Shown here: one piece after another, positions 37,531 to 48,239 of the stretch
Position numbering within the stretch: the stretch's first letter is position 1
How the letters are laid out: every line of letters begins with the position of its first letter
NCBI RefSeq assembly: GCF_028554725.1
Contig: NC_071671.1
Coordinates: 27,776,001-27,840,000 of the forward strand
DNA from: Zeugodacus cucurbitae
Lineage: Eukaryota; Arthropoda; Insecta; Diptera; Tephritidae
Reading direction: 5' to 3'
Length of the DNA: 64,000 bases
Position numbers and translations under genes: made by a program
Notes under the pieces: model-generated
Told to the model about the DNA's origin: nothing
The model's database searches: none
The model's input: only the letters and a program-made list of their open reading frames with translations

Positions 37531-40500
37531 GGTGTCCCAAAGTGTTGTTATGGCGCGCGCAAAACGGCCGTTCTACTACCACTACTACAAACGCATATGG
37601 CAACGCTTTTCGCTGTGTGTGTGTGTATGCGCTCGCTGGATGGAATGTTGCAGCTGCGAACGAAGAGAGAGCGAACTCAAAGAACAACCAAGGCATGCAT
37701 GCAAATTGTCATCATCGTCGTCTGAGATACATACACACATACATATATATGTAGTTGTAAATTGTTGGTTCGAAAGTTATATATTTACATATATGCATAA
37801 ACATTTGCATAACTACTTATATATATATATATATAATATATATATGAAAGATCATTTATTGATTGATAAGTAAAATAACAAAAAAGAGACACAAAATTTA
37901 TTATAAATGCGTGTGAACAAGCAGAAGAGTTGAACAAAAAAAAAGAAACGGTAAATAACTAACATTTACTAACTGCAAAACTTAAAAAGTAAAAAGAAGG
38001 CACGTGCAGCGTAGTAAAGTGAGTGAAAAGTAAGCAAGAGATAGAGAGAGCGAGAGGGTAAAAGTAAAAGAGCGAGCTTAGCGTAAACAGAAATGTGTTG
38101 TTATTGTTGCGTGGCTTGACAGTCAAGCTGTCGTGGAAAAAGAAGCAGTAAGCTTAAGCCGTTCACACATACACACACCTAGGATATACATATATACATA
38201 CACATCTATGTATATATAAGCATATATCCATATACACATGCATACAGAAATTAAAGAAATAAATAAATATATATATATACAGTAATTAATTCTCTTTTAT
38301 AAGCTTGCTAGTATAAAACACCTGTTGAACTTATTTAAAAATAAACACTATGTAATAACCTACATATACATACATACATACATACATATATACTTAAATA
38401 CTTGTGTATTGTATGTAGCTGTAACTGTAACTGGCGCTTGTCAAAGTCAATATACTTCTTTTGCGCTTTGGAGCGAAAAGTGGAACAACAACAACAAGAA
38501 ACACTCACTCACACACACACATACACATACTCACTCGTCTATATGTACTAAATACTAGTTATTTTACAATATAATTAAAAAAAACAACAACAACAGCAAT
38601 CGCAACAGCAGCAAAACGAAAAATAAGCTATAAAAACAAATAAGTACGAAAACTAATAGTATTCACTGTAAACTTAACATTTGAGTGAACTCAGATTTTA
38701 TTTTAACCCCACTTTTTTAATTAATTAATTAATTTTAATTAATATTGTTTTATTTTAAACTTTTTTTATCAAAACCGAAAACAAAAACAAAAAACAAATA
38801 TATATATATATATATATAGAATGGATTTTTTTAAATCGCTATTTTCATAGAAATAATTTTGTAGCAATATTGAATGTGTAACAACTACATACATACATGA
38901 AAAAATTTAATATACACATATGCAAAGTGTTTTGTATGTCTGTTAGTGTAAAGCATAACGAATAAAAAATATGAATACGTACATACATAAATACATATAT
39001 ACTTACAAGCAAAAATTGTTGTTGGTTTTAGTGTGTAGATGTCGGCAGAAATTTAAAAAAAAAAATGTTTCCAGATTTTAAATGCTTGGATACGAAAGAC
39101 AGTCGCAAAATTTTTAAAATTCAGCGTTAAGTATGTAATTTGATATTTTTGTTTGTTTATTGAACGCAATTTGTCTGAATTTTCGGCTTTTTAAATGTAC
39201 TTTTCCAATTTTATTGCATACTTTTAGGCGCATAAACTTGTTTTAAACATTGTCGTGTATTTTACAGAATTTCAGTGCATAATTTTAGGCGCTTAAAAAA
39301 TTCTAAATACAGACAAAATATTTTTATCATTAATTTGTATGAAAAAAAATAGAAGTATTATATTTGCAAGTAATTTTGAAAATAAAAATTATAAATTATT
39401 AGTTTTCCAAAATAATCTTTTCTTGAAAAAAAATTAAAAATTTAATTATAATTAAAAAATTAAATTTTTTTATTAATTTTTATTACAAAAAGTGAAACAA
39501 TTACTATTTTTTCATTTCTTTTAACAAAAGTAATAAAGATTAAATTATAGTTGTTTTTAAAAAACAGTTATTTTTTTAAATTTTAATTAATAAAAAATAT
39601 TCAAAATTTATTAATTCATAAAAAAAATTAAAATATTTTTTATTACACAAAGTAAAATACATATGTTTTTTTTGGGAAAAAAATTTTCAATTGATGTATT
39701 AGATACTTTAAAAAAACGAAGACAAATTAAAAATCACAAAGACATATGCCAGCAATTTTTAGCAAAAAATTATAAAAAATTCAGTCAAAATACATAGGTG
39801 TATGTATATGTGTGTATAAATAAAAATTAATCTCAAATTCTTTAAAAGAACTTTGGTCACAGGCAAAGGCACTTGATTCTGCCCAATTCTCATATGTTTA
39901 TATGTACAAAAATTTACATCAAACTGTCGCTTCTACCTCTAGCTACAGTTATTTGTTGCGCAGCTTCTTAATAATGCAAATAATTATATAATTTGTGAGG
40001 CACATAAAGCAATTTTTCAAGTATTCCAAGCGCCGCTCTAGTGTTAATAGTGCAATGGTATTTTTTTTTTTTTTTAATAAAGAAATCTTTATTTTTTATT
40101 TAGCGCTGAGACTTTTGAGCGCGCACTCACTTCAAAGCTAAACAAACAACAACATAAATAAATGACAAACGCAAATTTTATAAATTTTTAACACAGTGTT
40201 CTTTGAGCAAGCTTTAGAGCTTTTACACATTATTTTTTTAACCAAAAACAATTTTTCTTTATAAAAAATTACTCAAATTCTTATGCTCATTTTATCATTA
40301 AACCTTTTTTTGTACTGTCACTTACTATAATCTATATACATACATATATTTAAACATTATTTTAAGTTATATAAAACGAACAAAGTAAATCTAAAAACAA
40401 ATAATATACTTCTGTGAGCAGAAAATAACAATATAAGCGCGGTAAATGAAGGTGGTGAAACGCATGATTGTGTATTTTTATTTCCAAAAAATAAAATATA

Positions 40501-40729
40501 CATATAAATAAATTATAACAAATTTAAATAATTTTGTTTATTTATTTAAAGTTTTTGTTTTTTAAGTGAAAGGCAGTTAGAAAAAATGCACAGAAGTTTG
40601 AACAAAACAAAACGGTGCGGAGATTTTACTATATATATGACATTTTCTTTCCAAAAAGCTTTATTTTCAGAGAAAACAGGAGCAAAGACAACGTCCTAGA
40701 AGAACCTGCTATTGTATCCTATAAATGTC
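37531..40729 (+). other. Patronin 3' UTR and intergenic DNA
   Basis: Contains CA/TA microsatellites (37725-37850, 38160-38290, 38500-38540), ACAACAACA runs, and possible poly(A) signals such as AATAAA at 38258-38263. I cannot place the transcript end. A TGTATATA Pumilio-type octamer lies at 38209-38216. The exact 17-mer TTGCATACTTTTAGGCG lies at 39214-39230. Short frames at 37532-37873 have no coding character. Confidence 0.5.
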
Positions 40730-41360
40730 TTTGTTTCATTAGGCAAAGGCGACTACAACTTTGGATGTACTAAATTCAAACACTGGAAAGCGAAAACTTT
40801 TCAATTGACAACAAAAATAAACTTTGTTTCTTAAAAATAAATAATTTGTATTTGTATTTATACTTCGTTTAAGTTGCCAGCAACATGTTAAAAGTTGCGT
40901 GGGAAAATATTACATGCTTTATTATTTTTTTATTAAGCAGAAGCGTCCACAACTCTAGCTTTTAAAAACCCATCTTTGGAAAACGCAAACTTCATCATTA
41001 ATAACGAAAATAAATTTAATTTCTAAAAAAATTATGAATTTGTTCTTAAAATTTCGTTTAAGTCTCCAGCAACATGTTGAAAGTTGTTTAGAAAATGTAG
41101 CTCGTCAACAAGTTGCGTACGAAAATTATGCATGTTTTATTATTTTTTTATTAAGCAAAGGCGCCCACAACTCTATAGCTTCTAAAAACCCATATTAGGA
41201 AAGTCAAAACTTTATATAAAACAACAAAAAAACTTAGTGTTTAAAAAATTTATGAAATTGTAGTAACAGCTGCGTTTAAGTTGCCAGCAACATGCTGAAA
41301 GCTAATTGGAAAAATGTAGCTGGTCAACAAGTGCGTGTGAAAATGTTACCAGTTTTATTA
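40730..41360 (+). repeat. Diverged tandem array, about 200-220-bp units
   Basis: About three units share AAGC(A)(G)AAGGCG.C(A)CAACTCT, a block of CAAAACTTT..AACAAAAATAA, and TTTAAGTTGCCAGCAACATG (near 40872, 41055 and 41280), plus GTAGCTGGTCAACAAGTTGCGT and TTTTATTATTTTTTTATTAA. It ends about 150 bp before the LTR element. Confidence 0.7.
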
Positions 41361-41511
41361 AAATAAAAGTCACCCTGTTTGATTATTTTCCCGTTGCCCT
41401 GTGCTAATTTATTATCTATTCAATTATTTGTAACACGAAAGCGTAAATAAAATATATTTATTAATAATCAAATGTAATAACAATTAAATTCTTAATTTTA
41501 TAAATATATAC

Positions 41512-41915
41512 TGTAACGGATTTCCAAAATCTGTCGTTTACTCTAAAACTCTACCCTGAGTTCGATCACTGGATTGTCAAATAAAAGTCACACTTTAATG
41601 GCTATACACTAATCTTTATTTTTTAATTCCTTATAACTTAACACTTTAGTACTCAATACTCTACTTTACAACTCTAACTTATAGCTTGTTTACACTTTGC
41701 TCGACAACTCTCTCCTTTGAATAGTCCTCACTCGACAACTCTCTTATCAGAACTGTGTGTTGCTGCCAGCCCGGCAGCCCTTATATAGTCGATTGCTAAC
41801 ATGTTATCGTCACTCGAACATTCTGGCAACTACGAATATCGATGTCTAGATAGATCTGGCAAGTTATCGATTTCGATTGTCAATTCTAGTTTGTTCTGGT
41901 GCCATTTTCGTTACA
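41512..41915 (-). repeat. 3' LTR of the minus-strand retrotransposon
   Basis: Identical by eye to 43501-43904. On the minus strand it contains TATATAAG (plus 41780-41787), next to a GCTGCC/GGCAGC hairpin at about 41762-41778. The LTR begins and ends as an imperfect inverted TGTAAC/GTTACA. Confidence 0.92.
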
Positions 41916-42702
41916 CTGCCCTCCACTTAAGTCTGATCGTCCCGATTAGACATACTTCCAGAACCAAACCCTTAGCATTTCTTCCTTTCATCTCGTCTTC
42001 TACGACACTGTTGTCCTCTTTAGCATTTCTTTCTCCATTAGCATTAATCCTAAACCTTAAATCAATCGGTAACCAAAAATTATCCTCGCAGTGGTCTACG
42101 CCGTTGATTCCAGAAACATGGATATATGGACGTCCTCTGTATCTGTGACGATACCTGTCCACCAGCTTTCTAAAATACTCTTCCAAATTTCGAATGAATC
42201 TTTCCACCATGATATCGAATCGTGGATGTGATGCAGCTTCACATATTTTCCGGACACATTGCTTCTGGCACATCTCCCAACTTTTGATGTCTACGTCCAC
42301 CATCTCGTCAGTCTCTTGGCTTAGAATTGGGTATTTCTCCGTCTTAGCCATCAAACCACTCCTGTTTCCCGATCTGCTGGTAGGTAATGGACCAGCTACA
42401 ACCATGGCAAATTGCTCAAATGGCGTTCCCGAACTGTACTGCTTCATCTGATCATGACTCTTGGAACTCGACACCTCATTTGCAATGCAATCTCCCATTA
42501 ATTTACGACAACCAACCCAACAAAACTGATTCCTCAACCTTCCCAAGGTTTCCGGGATTCTTATGTGCCCTTCACTAGGACCTTTGTGCATCTCGTAGGT
42601 GATCTTTCGTTTCGAACAACCACGAGAGATCGGGAGCAGTATTCTCCTTTGACTTTCCACACTTGATATAAACAAGCAGCCACTAACTTGAAACTGTTCC
42701 AC
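41911..42702 (-). pseudogene. Broken integrase-region remnant (Ty3/Gypsy, 412/mdg1-like)
   Basis: The minus-strand frame contains pieces recognisable as integrase: a zinc-binding-like stretch (GHIRIPETLGRLRNQFCWVG), a core piece (GTPFEQFAMVVAGPLPTSRS), ..RFDIMVERFIRNLEEYFRKL, and a C-terminal piece (LPIDLRFRINANGERN; SVVEDEMKGR). The acidic catalytic residues expected between these pieces are missing or replaced (for example VVAGP where the family has DVAGP), and segments are deleted. The frame is open but not functional integrase. It overlaps the end of the gag-like frame in another frame. Confidence 0.7.
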
Positions 42703-43454
42703 TGTGCCTTTGCGACTAGAGGTTGTGCAGACATTTCATCTTTCTTTGGACGTTTCACAACTGGAGCTTCATCTTGAGATTCTCGTTCCTTCATATCACA
42801 ATCTTTTGTCCATGACATGTCTGTCTTCTCTGGGGTCACCTGCGTCAATATATGTGCCTCCTGCTCCTTCAATTGTGTAGACACCTGTGCTGAAACCTGC
42901 GATGGTACACACTCTCCATACACTTCCAGCTGTGTTGACACCTTTTTACTTTTTAAGGTCACCTCCATCGACTTCTCCTCTTTCAACTGTGAGGAAACCC
43001 CATTCACTTCCAATTGTGTTAACAAAATCTCTCCATGCACTTCATGCTCTTCAAGCTGTCTTAACATGTCTGCTCTATTTGAGGTCACATCCATTGACTC
43101 ATCCTCCTCCTCTTTTTCCAACTGTGAGGACACCCTATTCGCTTCGGACTGTGTTAACAAATTCTCGTCTTGCGTTTCCAGCTGTATTGACACATCCGCT
43201 TTATTTGAAGTCTCATCCTTTGATTCTTCCTTCTGCTTTCCTAATTGTGAAGAATCTTGATCTGACATTGGCAATGACAGCTTCGTCATGAATTTTGACC
43301 AACGCGCGGCCTGCGCTTTAAACAATGATTGCTGCTGGGCTTTCAACTCCATTAATTCTAATTTTTGCGCTTGGAACTGTGATTTCATCTCCGATGACAT
43401 CTGGGACAATGCAGACAAAATCGTCTTCACGTCTTCTTCAGTTAACTGAGCCAT
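42561..43454 (-). CDS. Gag-like coiled-coil protein of the LTR element, 297 residues
   Basis: Starts MAQLTEEDVKTILSALSQMS and continues with a helical Gln/Lys-rich stretch, as in the gag N-terminus of insect Gypsy elements. Then come about four degenerate repeats of roughly 40 residues, each opening S(S/T)QL and carrying acidic EE/DE stretches and TSN(K/R)AD (for example SSQLEKEEEDESMDVTSNRA). No nucleocapsid CCHC knuckle is seen. The C-terminal part after QWNSFKLVAACLYQVWKVKG appears to run into pol-derived sequence out of frame, so the frame is probably a deletion fusion. Plus-strand frames 42817-43260 and 42887-43291 are its antisense shadow. Confidence 0.65.
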   Translation of the reverse strand: MAQLTEEDVKTILSALSQMSSEMKSQFQAQKLELMELKAQQQSLFKAQAARWSKFMTKLSLPMSDQDSSQLGKQKEESKDETSNKADVSIQLETQDENLLTQSEANRVSSQLEKEEEDESMDVTSNRADMLRQLEEHEVHGEILLTQLEVNGVSSQLKEEKSMEVTLKSKKVSTQLEVYGECVPSQVSAQVSTQLKEQEAHILTQVTPEKTDMSWTKDCDMKERESQDEAPVVKRPKKDEMSAQPLVAKAQWNSFKLVAACLYQVWKVKGEYCSRSLVVVRNERSPTRCTKVLVKGT

Positions 43455-43500
43455 TATCTATTCTGCAGTTTTATTTGGCAATCCCACTTCTGACACCAAT

Positions 43501-43904
43501 TGTAACGGATTTCCAAAATCTGTCGTTTACTCTAAAACTCTACCCTGAGTTCGATCACTGGATTGTCAAATAAAAGTCACACTTTAATGGCTATACACTA
43601 ATCTTTATTTTTTAATTCCTTATAACTTAACACTTTAGTACTCAATACTCTACTTTACAACTCTAACTTATAGCTTGTTTACACTTTGCTCGACAACTCT
43701 CTCCTTTGAATAGTCCTCACTCGACAACTCTCTTATCAGAACTGTGTGTTGCTGCCAGCCCGGCAGCCCTTATATAGTCGATTGCTAACATGTTATCGTC
43801 ACTCGAACATTCTGGCAACTACGAATATCGATGTCTAGATAGATCTGGCAAGTTATCGATTTCGATTGTCAATTCTAGTTTGTTCTGGTGCCATTTTCGT
43901 TACA
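43501..43904 (-). repeat. 5' LTR of the minus-strand retrotransposon
   Basis: This is the promoter copy. Minus-strand TATATAAG lies at plus 43769-43776. The following ATAC at 43905 is the target-site duplication. Confidence 0.92.
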
Positions 43905-43933
43905 ATACATATTTTTTTAATTTTTAAACCATG

Positions 43934-44651
43934 GATAATATGATACGAAACTCTTCTCTTTTGCTTGTTGAGAGAGCCCATGAACTCATTTTTGATGTTG
44001 GCAACAAAGCCAGATCATGGGCTACTGAACAGCTGACAGTCAAAATGACGAGCTACCACTAAGAATCCCGCAGAAATAAATTAATAAATGGTTCGTTTTT
44101 GTTCGATAATTTTTTTGTGATTTTTGAATTACTATTAACTTTTATTTAAATGGAGTTGATATGTGTATATTATTTAAGAAACGGTGGCTATTTGTATAAA
44201 AGTAATATACGTTCTTTAGCAGTGTTAACTGCCATTTACATAAATACATAACTGGGTACAAATTTTCTCTTAAACTTTTAGAGAATATATTAAGGTGTCT
44301 ATTTGTTTATAAAATATAAATAAATATATGTTACTAAATTAAACTAAGCTAAATTTTTGTTTATGTTGACTTATAATATGTACGATTTTTAATTATTATA
44401 ATATTTTATTATTTTTATGTGTAGATGTTTATTGTTTATCTTAAAATATATATTTATAAGTGTATGTGTTGGCGTAATATTGGTTAAGAAGTCTCTAATA
44501 AGCGTAAATTTGCAAACCAATAAATACCCAAAAAATCGAATAGAAATCTCCTAACTTTTGTTTTCCCGCAGTAGCACCACTGCCAAATGTTATAAAAAAT
44601 GCGGACTTTGACAGCTCTCTCACGAATGAAAGAGTTTCGTATCATGTTATC
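43934..44651. mobile_element. Inverted-repeat (MITE-like) element directly upstream of Imp3
   Basis: GATAATATGATACGAAACTC at 43934 (22 bp to 43955) is repeated inverted at 44630-44651 with one mismatch. Inside both, a second inverted pair (GAGAGAGC near 43970 and GCTCTCTC near 44614) follows. A TTTAAACCA direct repeat flanks the unit at 43924-43932 and just after 44651, a few bases outside the TIRs, so it may or may not be the target duplication. There is no transposase frame. It ends 167 bp before the Imp3 ATG. Confidence 0.65.
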
Positions 44652-44679
44652 TTTGTTTTAAACCACTGAGAAACATTAA

Positions 44680-44715
44680 CAACACATTATCGATTTTCAC
44701 CACCGATAAATAACA
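44680..44715 (+). promoter_or_regulatory. Candidate Imp3 promoter with DRE-like half-sites
   Basis: CATTATCGATTTTC and CACCGATAAATA lie at about 44685-44712, each 7/8-type matches to TATCGATA. They sit about 110-130 bp before the ATG, a normal place for a housekeeping fly promoter. This rests on motifs only. Confidence 0.3.
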
Positions 44716-44818
44716 TGCCATACACATCACAACAAAAACAGCTGTACGTGCCTTTAGCACGCTTCTCTCCTGTAAACATTACACATTTTAATAAATTATT
44801 TAAAATAAATCGCGTAAA

Positions 44819-46160
44819 ATGGTGCGTAAACTAAAATATCACGAGCAGAAATTACTGAAAAAAGTTGACTTCATCACATGGAAAGTAGATAATGGTGGAA
44901 AAGAAACAAAAGTTATACGTCGCTATCACATACGCAAGCCAGCCGATTATACCAAGTGAGTACCACATTTGCATTATATTTTATTATAGTAATTTAAACC
45001 AAAAAACATCTTAATACAGATACAACAAGTTATCGCGTGAGATACGCACGCTGAGCGAAAAAATTGCCAAATTAGAGAATACCGATCCTTTCAGAACCGA
45101 AGCGGCTACAATGTTGCTACTGAAGCTCTATGATATGGGTCTAACACGCAATCAAATGGATTTAGCGGTTGCAAGCGGTGTCTCGGCGAGTAGTTTTTGT
45201 AGACGTCGCTTGCCGGTGGTGATGGTGAAAAGTAAGTTTTTATTTTAATTATTAAATGGAATTAACAGTGAGTGAATGAAGCCAGTGTGCAGTATTATAA
45301 TGTTAACTACTCTCTAGCGTTTGGATGCATCGCATAATCTAATACTTGAATTTCAAATTAGTGAACAGATTATATAAATTGTTCGGCATTAAACGATTCT
45401 TTGTATTTGCTTCATTTTTATAATAGCTTCCATTATTATTATATGTATATTATATTATAGTTTCTTTGCATTTATAACTCTATATATGGTGCTGATTTAC
45501 CAAGATCCTTTTTTTTAATTTGTAACAAAAATTATAAGAATTTAGTTAATTAGCGAAGATTAACTAATTGAGAGCTTAATTATCATTATTATGTTTGATA
45601 TTTCTTTTATTCACTCAACATAAAGCAAACCGTTTTAGGTTATCTTGCAGAATTTACTTTCCTTAGCTGCATATATTTAAGTCGATTTGGAAATAACGAT
45701 ATCGGCAAGATCTTAAATTCATTTTATATGTATGTGGAGTTAAATTTCACTTACATTTTGTGCTATGAAATAGAAAAAGAAACATGCAAATATATTCCAA
45801 ATTGTCAAAAAGTCAATATTTCTGCAATCAAATACGCCAGCGTCAAAATTATTTTCCTGTTATGCACTAATGGATGTTTTGTTTTCTTGGAGTATGAAAT
45901 AAATATGATATATGTATATCTTTTGGTAACAAACTCACTAACCAACTTATATTTTTAAAGATCGTCTCTCACAAAATCTCAAAAATGCGACAGATCTGAT
46001 TGAGCAAGGACATATAAGAGTGGGCCCCGATATGATTACGGATCCGGCATTTTTAGTGACACGCAATTTGGAAGATTTCGTCACATGGGTAGATAGCTCC
46101 AAGATTAAGCAGCACGTACTGAATTACAATGATGAACGTGATGATTTCGCATTAGTTTAA
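44819..46160 (+). CDS. Imp3: Imp3, U3 small nucleolar ribonucleoprotein protein
   Basis: Imp3 is part of the Mpp10-Imp3-Imp4 complex of the small-subunit processome. It helps U3 snoRNA pair with pre-rRNA for 18S maturation in the nucleolus. Exons 44819-44955, 45020-45231 and 45961-46160 join in phase to 182 residues, the usual family length (about 180-185). The start [19 protein letters not shown] is the family hallmark. The middle is an S4-ribosomal-protein-like helical region ([15 protein letters not shown]). The S4 RNA-binding domain follows ([20 protein letters not shown] then [12 protein letters not shown]). It ends DDFALV. The 729-bp second intron contains only AT-rich DNA. The corresponding fly gene is, I believe, CG4866. 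Confidence 0.95.
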
Positions 46161-46252
46161 AATATTTTTTTTTATTTGAAATTTGTACAACTCGTTTTAA
46201 GTAAATACAATAGCATATGATATAACATAAAAATTATTTACAGCGTTATTTT

Positions 46253-46261
46253 TTTATTAAA
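46253..46261. terminator. Overlapping poly(A) signals of convergent Imp3 and protease genes
   Basis: TTTATTAAA reads ATTAAA on the plus strand (46256-46261, about 96 bp after the Imp3 stop) and AATAAA on the minus strand (46253-46258, about 53 bp after the protease stop). The stop codons are only 150 bp apart, so transcripts probably overlap at their 3' ends. Confidence 0.5.
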
Positions 46262-46310
46262 AATTTAACTTTCTTCAAATAATATTACAATGAATAATCC
46301 TTCGTACAAT

Positions 46311-47496
46311 TTAAACAATTGGATAACTGCATTCTAAGGCAATGCCGCAATAATTGCTACCGAGTGGCAGTCTGAAGTAACCACCCTCGCCCCACTCCTT
46401 GCCCCATGAGTTCTTAACAATCCAATGCTCTTTACCATTCTCACTTCCATAGCCAACAACAAGCACCGCATGATTCACCTCACCCTTGTTGCACTCCTCA
46501 TCTGCATAGGTGCCCTCCTTGTAAAGCAATAATGATTTCGGGGCATACACCGAACATGCCAATGGTCCCCATGTGGCGAGAACTGCCTTCATAGTTTTCT
46601 CATCTTTCGGTTTGATTACGGCGAATCCTTTGATTTCGGCTGCCTTGTTGGCCGCATTGTATTTACACTTATCCTGCTTATTCGCATATGCATAGCTAGC
46701 GCTGTTTTGCACACCCTTCTGTTGATCCTTAATAAAGGCGAATGCGTACTCCTGATAACCGCCATCACAACCATTTAGTCCATAATCGAGTGGACCGCAA
46801 TCAATGAGATTTTGTTCAGAGAGATTTGGTAATTTTTTAGTGCTACGGAAGACGTGACCCTCAATGGCACCAGTGGTGGCAAAGGCCCAACATGAACCGC
46901 ATTCATCTTGAAATTTCACCGGTGTAACACCACCCTTGGTACGCCAATCAAAGGCGTCCGGCACTTTGGTGGTGGGTGGTGCGGCTTCCTCACGATCTGC
47001 GCTGGCTTTTGATCTAAATGAAATGTGTTTACGTATAATTCTTCAAATTTTAATGCCTGCCATCGTTTACTCACTCGCCAGTTGCTGATTTACTGTTACC
47101 GGTGAAAAACTTCAAGAATTCTGCATTTGTTACAGCGGCAAAAGCGTTCATCCCCAATGTATAACCTTTTTTGCCGGCATTAGTCAAATCTACTAACTGT
47201 TGACTTAGTAGATATTCTGCTTCGTGCACTTTTTTCTCTGCCTCGCTCCAAGCGGCTTTACCATATGTTTTCTAAAAGTGTTATTTTAGCTATTTCGTTT
47301 TTCTTTTTTCAAAATATAATTAATTAATATTTACGAAAAATTCGCCGTAATTCTCTGTTTTGAAAGCGCCTGACACGGTCTCCTTAACAGTATTTCCCAC
47401 ATTCTTCGGTAAGTTAAATACATTCTGGAATCCAATTTGTGCCGCTGCCAAGGCGAAAAAAAGTGGTAACAACCACACCACTGAGCCAAAACGCAT
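46311..47496 (-). CDS. Papain-family (C1A) cysteine protease, cathepsin L-like
   Basis: Exons, minus strand: 47496-47335, 47271-47075, 47013-46311. The phases fit and give 353 residues. It starts MRFGSVVWLLPLFFALAAAQ, a clear signal peptide. Residues about 45-110 resemble the I29 inhibitory propeptide (GKAAWSEAEKKVHEAEYLLS..YTLGMNAFAAVTNAEF). A short Pro/Thr linker leads to the mature domain at VPDAFDWR. Catalytic features are intact: oxyanion Gln and nucleophile Cys in FQDECGSCWAF, His in EVNHAVLVVGYG, Asn in IVKNSWGKEWGEGGYF. A CNGCxGG-like motif is present as NGCDGG. It should be a secreted or lysosomal endopeptidase, activated by propeptide removal. It resembles Drosophila CG4847, a neighbour of the Imp3 homologue as I recall it, but I do not assign the symbol. 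Confidence 0.93.
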
Positions 47497-47887
47497 TTTG
47501 TCTAAAATTTATAAATTAAAATAAAAAAATTAAGACCTAATAAAAATTACAGAAAACAAGTAAGGAAGTACTAAGTTCGGTTGTGACCGAACATTTTATA
47601 CTCTCGCAATTTATTTATTTAATTGTATTAATATAACACAAAATTTGACCCACATATTCGTCATATATATGGTATAAAGTCCATTGTAAGTAGGAAACCC
47701 TAATGTTAGGTATATGGAAGCTAAATGAAGTTATGACCCGATTTCACTCAATTCTGTCACGGAGACAACTCCCACAGCAGCCGGTTCTACGCACCGGAGT
47801 TGACCCGGATTTTATCCGGTCAAGGGCTGCCCCTTCGGAGATCTAACCCTGTTTGGATCGATTAGTTTTAAGTTTAGTTGTACGTCA

Positions 47888-48238
47888 TTGGAGCAACGCC
47901 TTGCAGCAGGGTTGCTCCATATCCTCTTACTCCGGGCTTGCATCGAGTCCAACCCAGGGCCTGAGGTATTTTTCTGCTGCGTATGCGCTAAAAGGCTCCA
48001 TCCAAATTCCACCTCGGTTAGGTGCAACACATGCAATGGATGGAGCCATCTTAAGACCTGTTCAGGCCTTAAGACCCATAGGGAGTGGACCACACGTTAT
48101 GTGGACCCTTGCTGTCAACGCAATACTACGACTGTTGCTTCTACGGCAGTGCAACCTGCACCCAGTTCGCGCAACGCGCCGCCACCTTCAGGGAGTAGCC
48201 AACTTAGGGCCCTTACGGCCCCCAGGAGCTCAAGTTGA
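47888..48238 (+). pseudogene. LINE N-terminal frame: 2A-like motif and PHD-like zinc finger
   Basis: The frame opens MEQRLAAGLLHILLLRACIE, then SNPGP (codons 47948-47962). That is a hydrophobic helix leading to I-E-x-N-P-G-P, the signature of 2A-like ribosome-skipping peptides, although the usual Asp before I/V-E is Cys here. A C4HC3-type finger follows: CCVC..., VRCNTC, GWSHLKTC and DPCC. The frame runs to 48238 and is separated from the endonuclease part by deletion and frameshift. Confidence 0.6.
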
Positions 48239-48239
48239 C

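Larger units (their letters stand above)
41512..43904 (-). mobile_element. Non-autonomous LTR retrotransposon (Ty3/Gypsy type, internally deleted), minus strand
   Basis: Two 404-bp LTRs (41512-41915, 43501-43904) start TGTAACG and end GTTACA. They appear identical at every position by eye, and the 4-bp target duplication ATAC sits at 41508-41511 and 43905-43908. On the minus strand the 5' LTR (right) is followed by a primer-binding site (TGGTGTCAGAAGTGGGATT, read right to left from 43498) that fits a tRNA-Leu 3' end. The left LTR is preceded by a purine tract (AAGTGGAGGGCAG). The internal 1585 bp keeps a gag-like frame and integrase-derived pieces, but no protease, reverse transcriptase or RNase H. 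It must have moved with enzymes supplied in trans. Identical LTRs mean recent insertion. Confidence 0.92.

Noticed and set aside
37532..37873. Open frames just after the Patronin stop
   Set aside because: Composition is UTR-like (microsatellites), and the CKK domain ends normally at the TAA.
42817..43291. Cys/Ser-rich plus-strand frames in the LTR element
   Set aside because: They are the antisense of the gag-like minus-strand frame. PBS, PPT and TATA orientation all place the element on the minus strand.
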